Source of the DNA: an uncultured Lentisphaeraceae bacterium
GTDB lineage: Bacteria; Verrucomicrobiota; Kiritimatiellia; RFP12; DVOR01
Reading direction: 5' to 3'
Length of the DNA: 32,084 nt
Assembly: GCA_949289005.1 (NCBI GenBank)
Contig: CASEMQ010000047.1
Location: 1-32,084, forward strand
Part shown: in pieces, positions 7,759-15,930 of the stretch
Layout: each line of letters starts with the position of its first letter
Numbering within the stretch: position 1 is the stretch's first letter
Translations under genes and position numbers: made by a program
Notes under the pieces: generated by a model
What the model was told of the DNA's origin: nothing
The model's input: the letters and a program-made list of their open reading frames with translations, nothing else
Databases searched by the model: none

Positions 7759-7801
7759 TGTTGATAAACCTATTGAAAACTTGTCAATAACCTGCCAATA
7801 A
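7759..7801 (-). promoter_or_regulatory. Three phased DnaA-box-like 9-mers upstream of accD
   Basis: On the minus strand are TTATTGGCA (7793-7801), TTATTGACA (7782-7790) and TTATCAACA (7759-7767). They differ from the DnaA box TTATNCACA by two, one and one bases. Starts are 11 and 23 bases apart, about one and two helical turns, in an AT-rich patch within GC-rich DNA. This looks like a protein-binding array, by DnaA or another regulator. Confidence 0.35.
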
Positions 7802-7813
7802 CCTTGCGAGGGC

Positions 7814-7824
7814 GGGGGGGGGGG
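7814..7824. repeat. 11-nt poly-G homopolymer
   Basis: Eleven consecutive G on the plus strand lie about 90 bases upstream of the accD promoter candidate, in non-coding DNA. A second tract of exactly the same length occurs in the res gene at 30557-30567. Confidence 0.9.
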
Positions 7825-7866
7825 CGGAACCGCCTTTTCAATCTATACAAGGGGTCGTCCTCCGGA

Positions 7867-7932
7867 ACACGCCGTATCTCCCCCCGAGACACGCCGTATC
7901 CCGACCCGGGATACGCCGCATCCCCGGAGGAA
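7867..7932. repeat. Tandem repeat, 22-bp unit, three copies
   Basis: Units start at 7867, 7889 and 7911. The shared core is ACGCCGTATC (ACGCCGCATC in the third copy) followed by a C-rich half. The 22-base period is not a multiple of three and no credible gene covers it, so it is likely a non-coding tandem array. Confidence 0.8.
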
Positions 7933-8164
7933 TCCCGCCGGTGTCACGGCAAAGTCAATCGACAAATCGACCCCATCGTCCGCCACCGCACGAACCTCGT
8001 TGATCAATGACGGCCCCCAAGGAAACGCAAGCACGCGCGTTCCCTGACGGAAGCCTGCTAGTCTTCGGTAAAAGCCCGCAAAACGTTTTCCTTGTCATGG
8101 CGAAGCCTCCATCCCAACCCAACACGCACATCCAACACGCACAACGGCAACAGTACCCCAAAAC

Positions 8165-8208
8165 GCCCGCCGTGTCGCAATCCCCGTCCCGACCAATACG
8201 CGGCGGGC
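8165..8208 (-). terminator. Possible terminator after vsr
   Basis: GCCCGCCG at 8201-8208 and CGGCGGGC at 8165-8172 (minus-strand reading) can pair across a loop of about 28 bases, followed by GTTTTGGGG. The stem is strong, but the loop is long and the T run short. Confidence 0.3.
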
Positions 8209-8266
8209 ATGGGAAGGAGGGGCAAGCCGAAAAGGTGTCGCGCGGGAAGTCTCGGAAATGGCACGA

Positions 8267-8707
8267 TCAAGTCTTGGCTTGGGCATCGCGTTTCCCACGC
8301 GCGGCGAGGGTCGCCTCCACCAAATCCACGACCTTGTCCAGTTTCCGTTCGATGGTGTTGCCCCAGAAGCGCAACACCGTCCATCCCGCTTCCCGAAGAG
8401 CCGCGTTCACGGCGCGATCCCGTGCGCGATTCCGCTCGATTTTCGCGACCCAGAACGCGCGATTGCCGTGCAAATCGTTTTGGCGAACCGCCCAGTTCTT
8501 GCCATGCCAAAACTCCCCGTCGCAGAAAATCGCGACTTTGGCGGCGCGAAAGACGATGTCCGGCCTTCCTGGGAGATGGGCGGCATTCTTGCGATAGCGG
8601 AAGCCTTTTCGCCACAGCGCCTTGCGCAATGCGACCTCGATGCCCGTGTCCTTTCCGCGGATGCGGGACATGATGCGCGACGTGACCTCCTTGGGGCGCA
8701 CGCTCAT
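8267..8707 (-). CDS. vsr: Very short patch repair (Vsr) DNA mismatch endonuclease
   Basis: The 146-residue protein opens with MSRIRGKDTGIEVALRKALW and contains LPGRPDIVF with Asp50 and CDGEFWHG with His68, the conserved catalytic region of Vsr. Vsr nicks 5' of the T in T:G mismatches made when 5-methylcytosine deaminates at Dcm-type sites. The ATG at 8707 overlaps the stop of the EcoRII-like gene by four bases (ATGA). The frame is open further upstream, but that part only shadows the endonuclease gene. The coupling to a CCWGG-type methyltransferase fits its job of limiting C-to-T mutation at methylated sites. Confidence 0.93.
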   Translation of the reverse strand: MSVRPKEVTSRIMSRIRGKDTGIEVALRKALWRKGFRYRKNAAHLPGRPDIVFRAAKVAIFCDGEFWHGKNWAVRQNDLHGNRAFWVAKIERNRARDRAVNAALREAGWTVLRFWGNTIERKLDKVVDLVEATLAARGKRDAQAKT

Positions 8708-9879
8708 CGCGTCTGTTCCCAGAGCCGCCAGTCCACGAACTCCCTCAGGGTCGTGATTTTCCCGATGCCTGCCCATCGCAACTCGCCCACCAACGGGGCT
8801 GGCATGACCAACCGCACGCGAGCGGCCTCCATCTCGGCGACCTGGGTCTCGGAAAGTGCCGTGTCGAGCGTGAAGAGGTATGGGGAGGCGATGCGGTCGG
8901 CCTCCGAAAGTATTTGCCGCCATCGATCCTTGCAGGACGTTTTCGCGCCCATCATGCAAAGCCTCGAGTCTGGGAACGACAAATCGCGATAGGCTTCAAT
9001 GGATGGGAAAAGGAAATCCGGGCGTTTGTGGAGCTCGGTCACGGCATTTGCCGAGAAGCGGACTCCTTCCGCGCGGAATAGCGCGGACAGATTGTTCTCC
9101 AAGGATTTTCCCGAGCGGGCTTTCCGCCGATTCAGGACGGTGAGCGCGAAATCCGAGAACGCTTTCATGTCCGCGAAACCCTTGCGCAACGGGTCGGCCG
9201 TGTGGACGGCCTCGACCTCCATGAACAGACGCTCCTCCAACTCCCGGCGCATGAGCAACAATGCGTCCACGTCGCACCCCCTTTTCCATGGGGCCAACCG
9301 TTCGAAGACATAGGCCGAGAGCTCCGTCGACGAGGGGAAAACCGTGCGCCACTCGTCCGGGAACGGGAGGCGTTTTCGGCCGGGATCCGACTCGGACGAG
9401 AAAAAGTCCTTTGGGGCCAATGGCGGCAGGCCGAGCGCATCCCGCAAAGCCTTCTCATCGGCCGCCGTCCGCGCCACAAACATCACGGCCTGCCCGGGAT
9501 CGCGCCGGGAAACCGCCATCAGAAAGATGCAATCAAAGGCGTCCGCATCGAAACGCATCCCGGAGTTTCGCCGCCATCCGGTAACGCGGAATTCATCGCG
9601 CGTCCCTGTCCCGAACCGTTTGTTGTTGTAATGGATGACTTGGAGCGGGCCGAACCGCTCGCCCTCGCGCCCCACCACCTCGTAGCGTACCGCGAAACGC
9701 GGATTCAGCGTGGATTCGCCATCGAACGTCCCGGCAAACACCTGGCGCACGAAGAACGCCGGCAGATAGACGCCTGCCTGATGGCTTTGCGTGAGGCCAA
9801 TGTCGTTGGACGAAAGCCGTTTGGCTCCCCACGCGTATTCCCCGCGCAGGATTGCCGCGCACAAAGCCTCAAGCGTCAT
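8704..9879 (-). CDS. EcoRII-family type II restriction endonuclease
   Basis: This 391-residue protein matches the two-domain EcoRII plan. An N-terminal effector/DNA-binding part spans about residues 1-160. The C-terminal PD-(D/E)xK domain has Glu261 (SLENNLSALF), RPDFLFPS with Asp288, and AKTSCKDRWRQIL with Lys313. Known EcoRII enzymes cut at CCWGG and are activated by a second site copy. The start overlaps the methyltransferase end by 11 bases and the stop overlaps vsr by four. Specificity for CCWGG is inferred from the family and from the Dcm-like and Vsr partners. The length is close to EcoRII itself. Confidence 0.92.
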   Translation of the reverse strand: MTLEALCAAILRGEYAWGAKRLSSNDIGLTQSHQAGVYLPAFFVRQVFAGTFDGESTLNPRFAVRYEVVGREGERFGPLQVIHYNNKRFGTGTRDEFRVTGWRRNSGMRFDADAFDCIFLMAVSRRDPGQAVMFVARTAADEKALRDALGLPPLAPKDFFSSESDPGRKRLPFPDEWRTVFPSSTELSAYVFERLAPWKRGCDVDALLLMRRELEERLFMEVEAVHTADPLRKGFADMKAFSDFALTVLNRRKARSGKSLENNLSALFRAEGVRFSANAVTELHKRPDFLFPSIEAYRDLSFPDSRLCMMGAKTSCKDRWRQILSEADRIASPYLFTLDTALSETQVAEMEAARVRLVMPAPLVGELRWAGIGKITTLREFVDWRLWEQTR

Positions 9880-11143
9880 GGCTGCGCCCTTCCAAAATCT
9901 CGGTAATCCTGCGCGCGGTCTCCGTCACGGCCGGGACCACGACGCTGTTGCCGATTTGGTGATAGGCTTGCGTCATTGAGACGGGGAAACGGAACGTTTT
10001 CGGGTCATAGCCCTGAAGTTGCATGGCTTCCACGACCGAAAGCCGTCGCGGGTTGCGCCCCGGTTGCGCAATCAATATCTCCGCGCCATCCTTGTGGTAG
10101 CGCGCGGAAATCGTGCGCGTGACTTCGTCCGCCGCGATCGGGAATGTGTGCAACCCATAGCCGAAGCCATGCCCGGCCAGCTCGTGGTGCGCCTTGTGCC
10201 TGAGCAACGTCGCCCAAGTCTTGTCGCCCAACGTGTAGCGGTCGGCGTCCGGCAAATCCGCTTGGACGATTTGGTCCAGCCGTGGGCGACGATAGCCCTT
10301 CGCGGGCTCCGTCGGGATGCGGATGTCCTCCGCTGTCAAATCGGGGAAACGCGCACGGTCGAAGCCGACGATGAAGACGCGCTCGCGGTGTTGGGGCACC
10401 CAGTTCATCCCATCCACGACCTGCACGGCCCAGACATAACCCAACTCGTCCAAGCACTCGCGAATGACTTGAAAGGTTTTTCCCCCATTGTGCGACAGCA
10501 GGTTTTTCACGTTCTCCAAGAAGAACGCCTTGGGACGCTTGGCTTTGACGATGCGGCAAACATCGAAAAAGAGCGTGCCCTGCGTCTTGTCCTCGAACCC
10601 ATGCTTGCGTCCCAACGCGTTTTTCTTGGACACGCCTGCCAAAGAGAACGGTTGGCAGGGGAATCCCGCGCATAGCACGTCATGATCCGGGATGTCCTCC
10701 GCCGCGATTTTTCGGATGTCGCCAAACGGCATCAGCCCAAAATTGCTCCAATAGGTCTCTTGGGCGAAACGATCCCATTCCGAGGCAAAGACGCAGTGCC
10801 CCCCGACTGCCCCCATTGCCAAGTGGAAGCCACCAATGCCGGCGAAAAGGTCGATAAAGGCAAATCGCTCCCCCTCCTTCGGGGCATATGCCGGATAACC
10901 ACCCAGAAGTCCCGGCGGGAACGGCAACCGATCGTCCTCCGCGCGTTCCCCCAAGGGTAGCGGCGCTTCCGCAAGTTTTTCGCGCAACCGATGAAAGAGT
11001 GCCATCGGCATGCCGGGGGGGCAGACCTCTGGCGTTGCGCACCAATGCGAAAAGATGGGTAAAAAATCACCCTTCGCACGAAACGCCGGATCCATGTCCG
11101 CGCAAGCCCCTAAAAAGTCCAGGAAACGCGACCGTGTGAACAT
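9869..11143 (-). CDS. dcm: DNA (cytosine-5-)-methyltransferase, Dcm/M.EcoRII type
   Basis: The 424-residue enzyme carries the C5-methyltransferase motifs in order: FAFIDLFAGIGGFHLAM (motif I, 94-110), CAGFPCQPFSLAG with catalytic Cys163 (IV), FFLENVKNLL (VI), PQHRERVFIVGF (VIII) and YHQIGNSVVVPA (X). About 90 residues precede motif I, as in M.EcoRII and Dcm. It should methylate the second C of CCWGG and protect the host from the co-encoded endonuclease. It is first in the operon, behind a near-consensus promoter. CCWGG sites exist in the window (for example CCAGG at 1179-1183), so protection is needed. Confidence 0.94.
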   Translation of the reverse strand: MFTRSRFLDFLGACADMDPAFRAKGDFLPIFSHWCATPEVCPPGMPMALFHRLREKLAEAPLPLGERAEDDRLPFPPGLLGGYPAYAPKEGERFAFIDLFAGIGGFHLAMGAVGGHCVFASEWDRFAQETYWSNFGLMPFGDIRKIAAEDIPDHDVLCAGFPCQPFSLAGVSKKNALGRKHGFEDKTQGTLFFDVCRIVKAKRPKAFFLENVKNLLSHNGGKTFQVIRECLDELGYVWAVQVVDGMNWVPQHRERVFIVGFDRARFPDLTAEDIRIPTEPAKGYRRPRLDQIVQADLPDADRYTLGDKTWATLLRHKAHHELAGHGFGYGLHTFPIAADEVTRTISARYHKDGAEILIAQPGRNPRRLSVVEAMQLQGYDPKTFRFPVSMTQAYHQIGNSVVVPAVTETARRITEILEGRSHDA

Positions 11144-11172
11144 ATCATCTCTCCCTGCTCAAATGGTCGAGC

Positions 11173-11202
11173 ATTATAGTCTCCTCTCACCCGTTGGGTC
11201 AA
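11173..11202 (-). promoter_or_regulatory. Strong sigma-70 promoter of the restriction-modification operon
   Basis: On the minus strand TTGACC (11197-11202) is followed after 18 bases by TATAAT (11173-11178). The -10 is perfect and the -35 matches five of six. The predicted start leaves a leader of about 20-25 bases before the methyltransferase ATG, with a GGGAGAG ribosome site. Confidence 0.75.
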
Positions 11203-11363
11203 GCGATGGGCAGCCCGTCTATGATTTGCTTTGTGCCCCTGGCCATGAAAGATTTGTTGCCTCACACTTGCGTGGTGTTTTTGTGCGCTCCAAGCGCGTG
11301 GGTTGGCTGGGGCGCGGGGTCTGCGTACGGGAAGTCGCAACGCGGAAAACGGGAGCGGGCGAT

Positions 11364-11392
11364 TTGCTCATTGGGCGAGATTGCGCTAAAGT
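11364..11392 (+). promoter_or_regulatory. Weak promoter candidate for the PL8-like gene
   Basis: TTGCTC (11364-11369) and TAAAGT (11387-11392) are 17 bases apart on the plus strand, about 70 bases before the ATG. The match is weak. Confidence 0.25.
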
Positions 11393-11461
11393 GAGGCGAG
11401 ATGAGGGTAAAAGGCGGCCTGCCGTGGGTCGCCGCCCCGACCTCAGGAATGGGAGTAAGCG

Positions 11462-14400
11462 ATGGGCGTGACGCGCAGGACGTTTTTGGCACAGGGTGCG
11501 GCCGTGATGGCCGCGGGCTCGGCGCTCGGCGCGCTCGAGGACGCGATGGGCCGGGCCGGGCGCGAGGTGGTGGTGCAGGGGATGTTGATTGCCAACAGCC
11601 GCCTGGCGGGCGCGAAACTGAAGGGTTATCAGGGCACGTGGGTGCGCCTCCAGACCCATCCGCGCGCGACCAAGGGGTTGGACGTGACGGTGCGCGAGGC
11701 CGGCGGCGCGGTGTGGTATGCCGGGCCCGCGGCGGAATGCGACCTGGGCTTCTGGCTCTTCCGCCCCGGCCCGGTGACGCTGGAGGCCGTCTTCTCGCGG
11801 CCCGATGGCATCCCGCAGGTGCAGCGGCTGACGTTGGAAACGCTGACGATCAAGGCCGGGACGCTCTGCCCGGGGCTACTGATGCGTATGGTGCGCCGCG
11901 GCCCCAAAACGCCCACCCTGCCGGCGGCCAAGGACTTTCGCCCGATGGGCCCGGCGGTGGGCGGCCAAGACCCGGCCTTCTCCAAGCCGGCCGAGGATTA
12001 CCCGCCCTTCCGCACGGCCGAAAGCGTGGCGGACTCTGGCGACAAACCCTTCCGCCTGCCCGACTACTGGCACCGCCCCATTCAAGACCTCCGCTTCGGC
12101 AAGGAGCCCGGCTGCGTGCCGGTGCAGGATCTCTGGCGCGACGACGTCTCCGCCCGCATCGAGGGCTTCATCCTGGCCGACAAGGCAGGACAGTACGGCT
12201 TCCGCGTGGAGACGACCTGCGAGGCCAACCTCCTCATCGCCGGGCAGCGCTGCCTCGGCGCCGAGCAAATCCGCGTCAAGGCCGGCGCCTTCCCCTTCGC
12301 CCTCACCCTCGCGCGCAAGGGCGAGGCCGAGCCCGCCTTCACCCTCCTCTGGAAGGAACCCGGCAGCGAGGACTGGGCGCCCGTGCCGCCCGAACGCTTC
12401 CTCCACCTCACCCCCGCCGCCGCGGAAACCTATTACGAGACCTTCACCCAAGGCCTCGCCCACCGCGCATTCCCCTTCAAGCCCGGCGACGCGCCCGCGT
12501 TCACCGGCGGCGAACCTCCCGAGAAATGCGACCGCGCCGCCTGGGCGCCCGCCGCCACCGCCCTCTGGGCACACTTCGCCGCCACGGGAGACCTGGCGAC
12601 CGCCGAACGGCTCCTCACCTGGTCGCGCGCCTACTTTGCCTACCGCCACGCCACCTACCCCGGCCCGCAATTCCTCTGGCTGCAGGATGGCCAACTCTTG
12701 GGCGACGCCGTCTGGCTGCGCCCCTTCCTCGATGCCTGCCTGCGCATGCCCACCCTCCAGCGCCAAGCCCTCGCCACCCGCATCGCGGCCATTCGCAACA
12801 CCGACACCGTCTTCAACCGCTCCTTCTTCTCCGAAACCCACAACGGCACCAACGACGCCTACGGCGAGAAAAACAACTTCTGGGGCCTCATCTGGCAAAC
12901 CGCCGCCATCTGGGACGAGCCGGCCGGCTACGACGCCGCCCGCAGCCTCTACGACAACCACTTCACCTACTGCTGGTCCACCATCAACGGCATGGAAAGC
13001 GACGGCACCTTCAACTTCCACAACGCCAACGGCCGCCAACTCAACATGGGCGCCTATGGCCGAGACTGGGTGAACCGCGCCATCCGCCTCCCCAACTTCG
13101 GCACCCCCTGGGGCGAAACCCGCCGCCAACTCGACCGCCTCGCCGACTACACCCTCGTCTTCGAATGGGTTCTCTACCGCGGGGCGATGGCCTTCTGCGC
13201 CAACGGCCGCCACAACACCCACGCCGGCAACCACCCCACCGGCTTCGCCAACCGCCTCCTCTCCCTCCCCAAAGACAGCCTCTCCCCCGCCATGCGCGAA
13301 GCCCTCGCCGCCTGCGTCGCACGCGTCGCCAAAGGCGAAGGCACCCTCGAGGGCAACCGTTTCCTCTTCCGCCAACTCCTCCACATCCACCGCCGCAAAG
13401 ACTACTACATCGACGTCAAACTCAGCTCCCCCCTCGTCGGCGGCACCGAGACCTTCCGCGGGCAAAACCCCGGCAACCTCTCCTTCGGCGACGGCGTCAC
13501 CACCCTCATGCGCCGCGGCGACGAATACAACGCCATCCACCGCTACACCATCCCCGACTCCCTCTGGTGTTTCCGCGCGCTCCCCGGCACCACCCAGCTC
13601 AACGAAGAATGGGGCTGCGACAACGAATGGAAAGGCCTCGACCGCTACCGCGCCGGCGGCGGCCACCGCGCCGGCGGCGTCAGTGACGGCACGCTCGGCC
13701 ACTGCGCCTTCGAGTTCGTCAGCCACGCCCGCAACGCCACCCGCGCCCGCAAGCTCTTCGTCTTCTCCGAAGACGGCCTCTTCGTCCTCGGCGGCGGCAT
13801 CACCGGCTCCAAAGACGCCCCCGAGCCCTTCACCTACCGCAGCAACCTCAACCAAACCGCCTTCCTCGCCGACCTCACCCTCCGCGCCGAAGACGGCACC
13901 CAGGAAACCATCACCGGCGACTCCACCGAGGCCCACCTCACCCACCCCCTCACCCAACGCTTCTGGATCGAGCACAACGGTATCGGCTACCTCGTCTTCC
14001 CCTCCGCCAACCCCGCCGACAAAAAAGCCACCCTCCACGTCCGCGTCTCCGTCCGCACCCCCCTCAACCGCCTCGCGCCCCACATCATCGACGACCCCGA
14101 CCCCGCCATGGCCGCCTACAAGGCCAAATGCAAAGCCCTCGCCGACCAAGGCCGCAAGGCCACCGTCCTCGAAATCTGGGTCGACCACGGCAAACGCCCC
14201 GAAAACGCCTCCGTCGCCTACTTCGTCCATATGCGCGCCGCCGACGCCAACCCCGCCACGCTCCTCAAGGCGCCCCCCTTCGCCGTCGTCGCCAACGACG
14301 AAACCTGCCAAGCCGTCCGCGACGACGCCACCGACACCCTCCACGCCTTCTTCTACCAACCCGGCGCCATCAAGGCCGGCGCACTCCGCCTGGCCATCGA

Positions 14401-14608
14401 CAAGCCCGCCGCGCTCATGATCCGCACCAAAAACGGCCGCAAATCCCTCACCTACCAAGACCCCGTCGTCGCCTGCACCAACGACACCGCCCAACACGCC
14501 CAAGCCTTCACCCTCACCCTCGGCCACCGCCGCGTCAAACTCCGCCTCCCCGGCGCCGGCGACCCCGACGACCGCCGCCGCGGCGCCCCCACCACAATCC
14601 CGGTCTGA
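11462..14608 (+). CDS. Tat-exported polysaccharide lyase family 8-like protein with PA14-like domain
   Basis: The 1048-residue protein begins with a twin-arginine signal (TRRTFLAQ, residues 4-11) and an Ala-rich helix. Residues about 210-315 look like a PA14 carbohydrate-binding domain (GFILADKAGQYGFRVET, then FTLLWKEPG). The rest fits the PL8 fold: an alpha-helical toroid followed by beta-sandwich domains. PL8-like catalytic candidates are Asn471/472 (KNNFWG), His520 (TFNFH), Tyr532 (GAYG) and Arg583 (NGRHN). The later segment LNEEWGCDNEWKGL matches the PL8 central domain. Known PL8 enzymes cleave chondroitin, hyaluronan or xanthan by beta-elimination; the substrate here is unknown. A GGGAG site precedes the ATG. 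It stands alone on the plus strand. Confidence 0.75.
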   Translation: MGVTRRTFLAQGAAVMAAGSALGALEDAMGRAGREVVVQGMLIANSRLAGAKLKGYQGTWVRLQTHPRATKGLDVTVREAGGAVWYAGPAAECDLGFWLFRPGPVTLEAVFSRPDGIPQVQRLTLETLTIKAGTLCPGLLMRMVRRGPKTPTLPAAKDFRPMGPAVGGQDPAFSKPAEDYPPFRTAESVADSGDKPFRLPDYWHRPIQDLRFGKEPGCVPVQDLWRDDVSARIEGFILADKAGQYGFRVETTCEANLLIAGQRCLGAEQIRVKAGAFPFALTLARKGEAEPAFTLLWKEPGSEDWAPVPPERFLHLTPAAAETYYETFTQGLAHRAFPFKPGDAPAFTGGEPPEKCDRAAWAPAATALWAHFAATGDLATAERLLTWSRAYFAYRHATYPGPQFLWLQDGQLLGDAVWLRPFLDACLRMPTLQRQALATRIAAIRNTDTVFNRSFFSETHNGTNDAYGEKNNFWGLIWQTAAIWDEPAGYDAARSLYDNHFTYCWSTINGMESDGTFNFHNANGRQLNMGAYGRDWVNRAIRLPNFGTPWGETRRQLDRLADYTLVFEWVLYRGAMAFCANGRHNTHAGNHPTGFANRLLSLPKDSLSPAMREALAACVARVAKGEGTLEGNRFLFRQLLHIHRRKDYYIDVKLSSPLVGGTETFRGQNPGNLSFGDGVTTLMRRGDEYNAIHRYTIPDSLWCFRALPGTTQLNEEWGCDNEWKGLDRYRAGGGHRAGGVSDGTLGHCAFEFVSHARNATRARKLFVFSEDGLFVLGGGITGSKDAPEPFTYRSNLNQTAFLADLTLRAEDGTQETITGDSTEAHLTHPLTQRFWIEHNGIGYLVFPSANPADKKATLHVRVSVRTPLNRLAPHIIDDPDPAMAAYKAKCKALADQGRKATVLEIWVDHGKRPENASVAYFVHMRAADANPATLLKAPPFAVVANDETCQAVRDDATDTLHAFFYQPGAIKAGALRLAIDKPAALMIRTKNGRKSLTYQDPVVACTNDTAQHAQAFTLTLGHRRVKLRLPGAGDPDDRRRGAPTTIPV

Positions 14609-14684
14609 CCCAATACCGTCCGGGGAAACCACGCACAGGCCGCAAAGACAGAAATCCTCGAAACAAAAGGCCATCGATGCACAA

Positions 14685-14813
14685 GTGGCGGACGCGGTAG
14701 GGAGCGCGCAGGCAAGGAAAGAAAACAGAAAGCAGAAAACAGCGCACAGCGACACGCCTGTCGCCCCAAGCGGGGCGTTCCGTTTACTGTTCACTTCTCA
14801 CTGTTCACTTGTC
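14685..14813 (+). repeat. Intergenic repeat block A, left of the recombinase gene
   Basis: The block begins with GTGGCGGACGCGGTAGGGAG and ends with CTGTTCACTTGTC. Both sequences recur in the same order and orientation at 15938-16058. The middle differs, and an extra CTGTTCACTT copy lies just inside the right end. Confidence 0.65.
14762..14777 (+). terminator. Possible terminator after the PL8-like gene
   Basis: CGCCCC and GGGGCG pair across an AAGC loop and are followed by TTCCGTTTACTGTT. The stem is six G/C pairs with an imperfect T-rich tail, about 150 bases after the stop codon. Confidence 0.45.
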
Positions 14814-14849
14814 AAGGCGCCTTTGCGGCCCGAGGCGTGCGCCGCCGCG

Positions 14850-15845
14850 TCAGCCGCGGGGATGGGCGGCGTGATAAGTCTCGGCCAAACGTTCGGGAGC
14901 CAAGTGCGTATAGATTTGCGTGGTGGCGGGCGAGGCGTGCCCCAGCAATTCCTGCACCACGCGCAAATCCGCGCCATGCCCGAGCAGATGCGTGGCAAAG
15001 GAATGGCGGATCTTGTGCGGGGACAGGTCGGGCGAAAGCCCCGCCGCCGCCAGCCATCGCTTCATGAAGCGTTCGATGGAGCGCGTGGCCAGCCCGCCCC
15101 CGAAGCGGTTGAGGAAAAGCGGGCGCGCGGGCGCGTCCGCGTTCGCCCAGAGTTTCCCGGCCTGCGCGCGCATGGCCGCGATCGCGGCGACCGCCGGCCC
15201 ACCGAGCATGCACAGCCGCTCCTTGTCACCCTTGCCCACGACGCGGCAAGCCCCCTCCGCGAGGCTGACGCGCGCATTGGTGAGCGCGGCGACCTCGGCG
15301 ATACGCGCGCCGGTGGAATAGAGCGTCTCGAAGAGCGCGACGTCGCGCAACAGCAGGTAGACCTCGAGCGGATCGGGCGGCGTGGGCGCGGCCAGCGCCT
15401 CGCGGAGCGCCTCGGCCGGCGCGTTGAGCAGGCGCGTCACCTCGGCCTCGATGAGCAGGATAGGCAGGGCGCGGCCACGCTTGGGCGGGCGCAACGTGGC
15501 GAAGGGCGAGACCGCCGCCATCCCCTCGCGAACCAGAAAACGATAGAAGGTGCGTAGCGCGGAAAGTTTGCGGGCGGTGGAGGCCGGCTTGGCGCCGGTG
15601 CGGGCGTAGGCGTGCAGGAAGTCCTTGGCCACGGCGCGGTCGGCCCGCGCCCAAGCAAGCGGAAGTGCCGCCCCCGGCCAGCAAAAGGCCGCGAATTGCC
15701 CGATGTCGCGCAGATAGCCCTCCACGGTGTGCGCGCTGGCGCGGCGGAGCGTACGAAGCGCCCCGACAAAGCGGGCGACGGCGGGGTCGTCGGCGATGTC
15801 GGGGCGCGTGGCCAATGTCTCAAGCGTGTGTTGGTTGCGGTTCAA
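14850..15845 (-). CDS. XerC/XerD-like tyrosine recombinase
   Basis: The 331-residue protein has an N-terminal SAM-like DNA-binding domain (about residues 20-115) and a catalytic domain with the tyrosine recombinase set: Arg181 (STGARIAEVA), Lys205 (GKGDKER), His277 and Arg280 (HKIRHSFATHLL), His303 (LLGHAS) and Tyr312 (TQIYTH). The length and motifs match Xer proteins, which resolve chromosome dimers at dif. An integrase role cannot be excluded. The start is a TTG at 15845, the first usable codon after an upstream stop, with no clear ribosome site. Related repeat blocks flank the gene on both sides. Confidence 0.88.
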   Translation of the reverse strand: MNRNQHTLETLATRPDIADDPAVARFVGALRTLRRASAHTVEGYLRDIGQFAAFCWPGAALPLAWARADRAVAKDFLHAYARTGAKPASTARKLSALRTFYRFLVREGMAAVSPFATLRPPKRGRALPILLIEAEVTRLLNAPAEALREALAAPTPPDPLEVYLLLRDVALFETLYSTGARIAEVAALTNARVSLAEGACRVVGKGDKERLCMLGGPAVAAIAAMRAQAGKLWANADAPARPLFLNRFGGGLATRSIERFMKRWLAAAGLSPDLSPHKIRHSFATHLLGHGADLRVVQELLGHASPATTQIYTHLAPERLAETYHAAHPRG

Positions 15846-15930
15846 TGAACGAAGGCTTGAAGGTTTGGAGGCTTAGGCCGTTCGGACGCGCCTTGGGGCG
15901 ATGTTGCGCCGTGCGTGGCGGATTGAACAA

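Larger units (their letters stand above)
7661..8266. other. Intergenic region between vsr and accD (606 nt)
   Basis: No credible protein gene was found; the open frames here have no recognisable motifs and run into vsr. The region holds the accD ribosome site and promoter candidate, DnaA-box-like repeats, the poly-G tract, the 22-bp tandem array, a direct repeat of CCAACACGCACA near 8119-8145, and a possible vsr terminator hairpin. Confidence 0.6.
11144..11461. other. Divergent intergenic region between dcm and the PL8-like gene
   Basis: These 318 bases hold the minus-strand operon promoter, the weak plus-strand promoter candidate and a GGGAG ribosome site near 11450. I see no gene or repeat in the middle part. 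Confidence 0.6.

Noticed and set aside
5003..7801. 932-codon plus-strand frame across accA and accD
   Set aside because: It is antisense to recognisable accD, accA and the ELM1-family gene; its low-complexity Gly/Asp/Glu sequence is a shadow.
7759..7801. Chromosomal replication origin
   Set aside because: Only three imperfect boxes are present, with no dnaA, dnaN or gidA gene and no clear unwinding element; the neighbours are fatty acid and restriction genes.
7661..8266. CRISPR-like interpretation of the 22-bp repeats
   Set aside because: The units are directly adjacent with no spacers, only three in number, and no cas gene is present.
11876..14794. 972-codon open frame on the minus strand
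   Set aside because: It lies antisense to the PL8-like gene, is almost only Gly, Val, Ala, Glu and Asp, and has no domain; it mirrors third-position GC bias.
14850..15845. Integron integrase or prophage integrase
   Set aside because: Size and motifs fit Xer proteins, and no attC-like array, phage genes or tRNA target is seen nearby.
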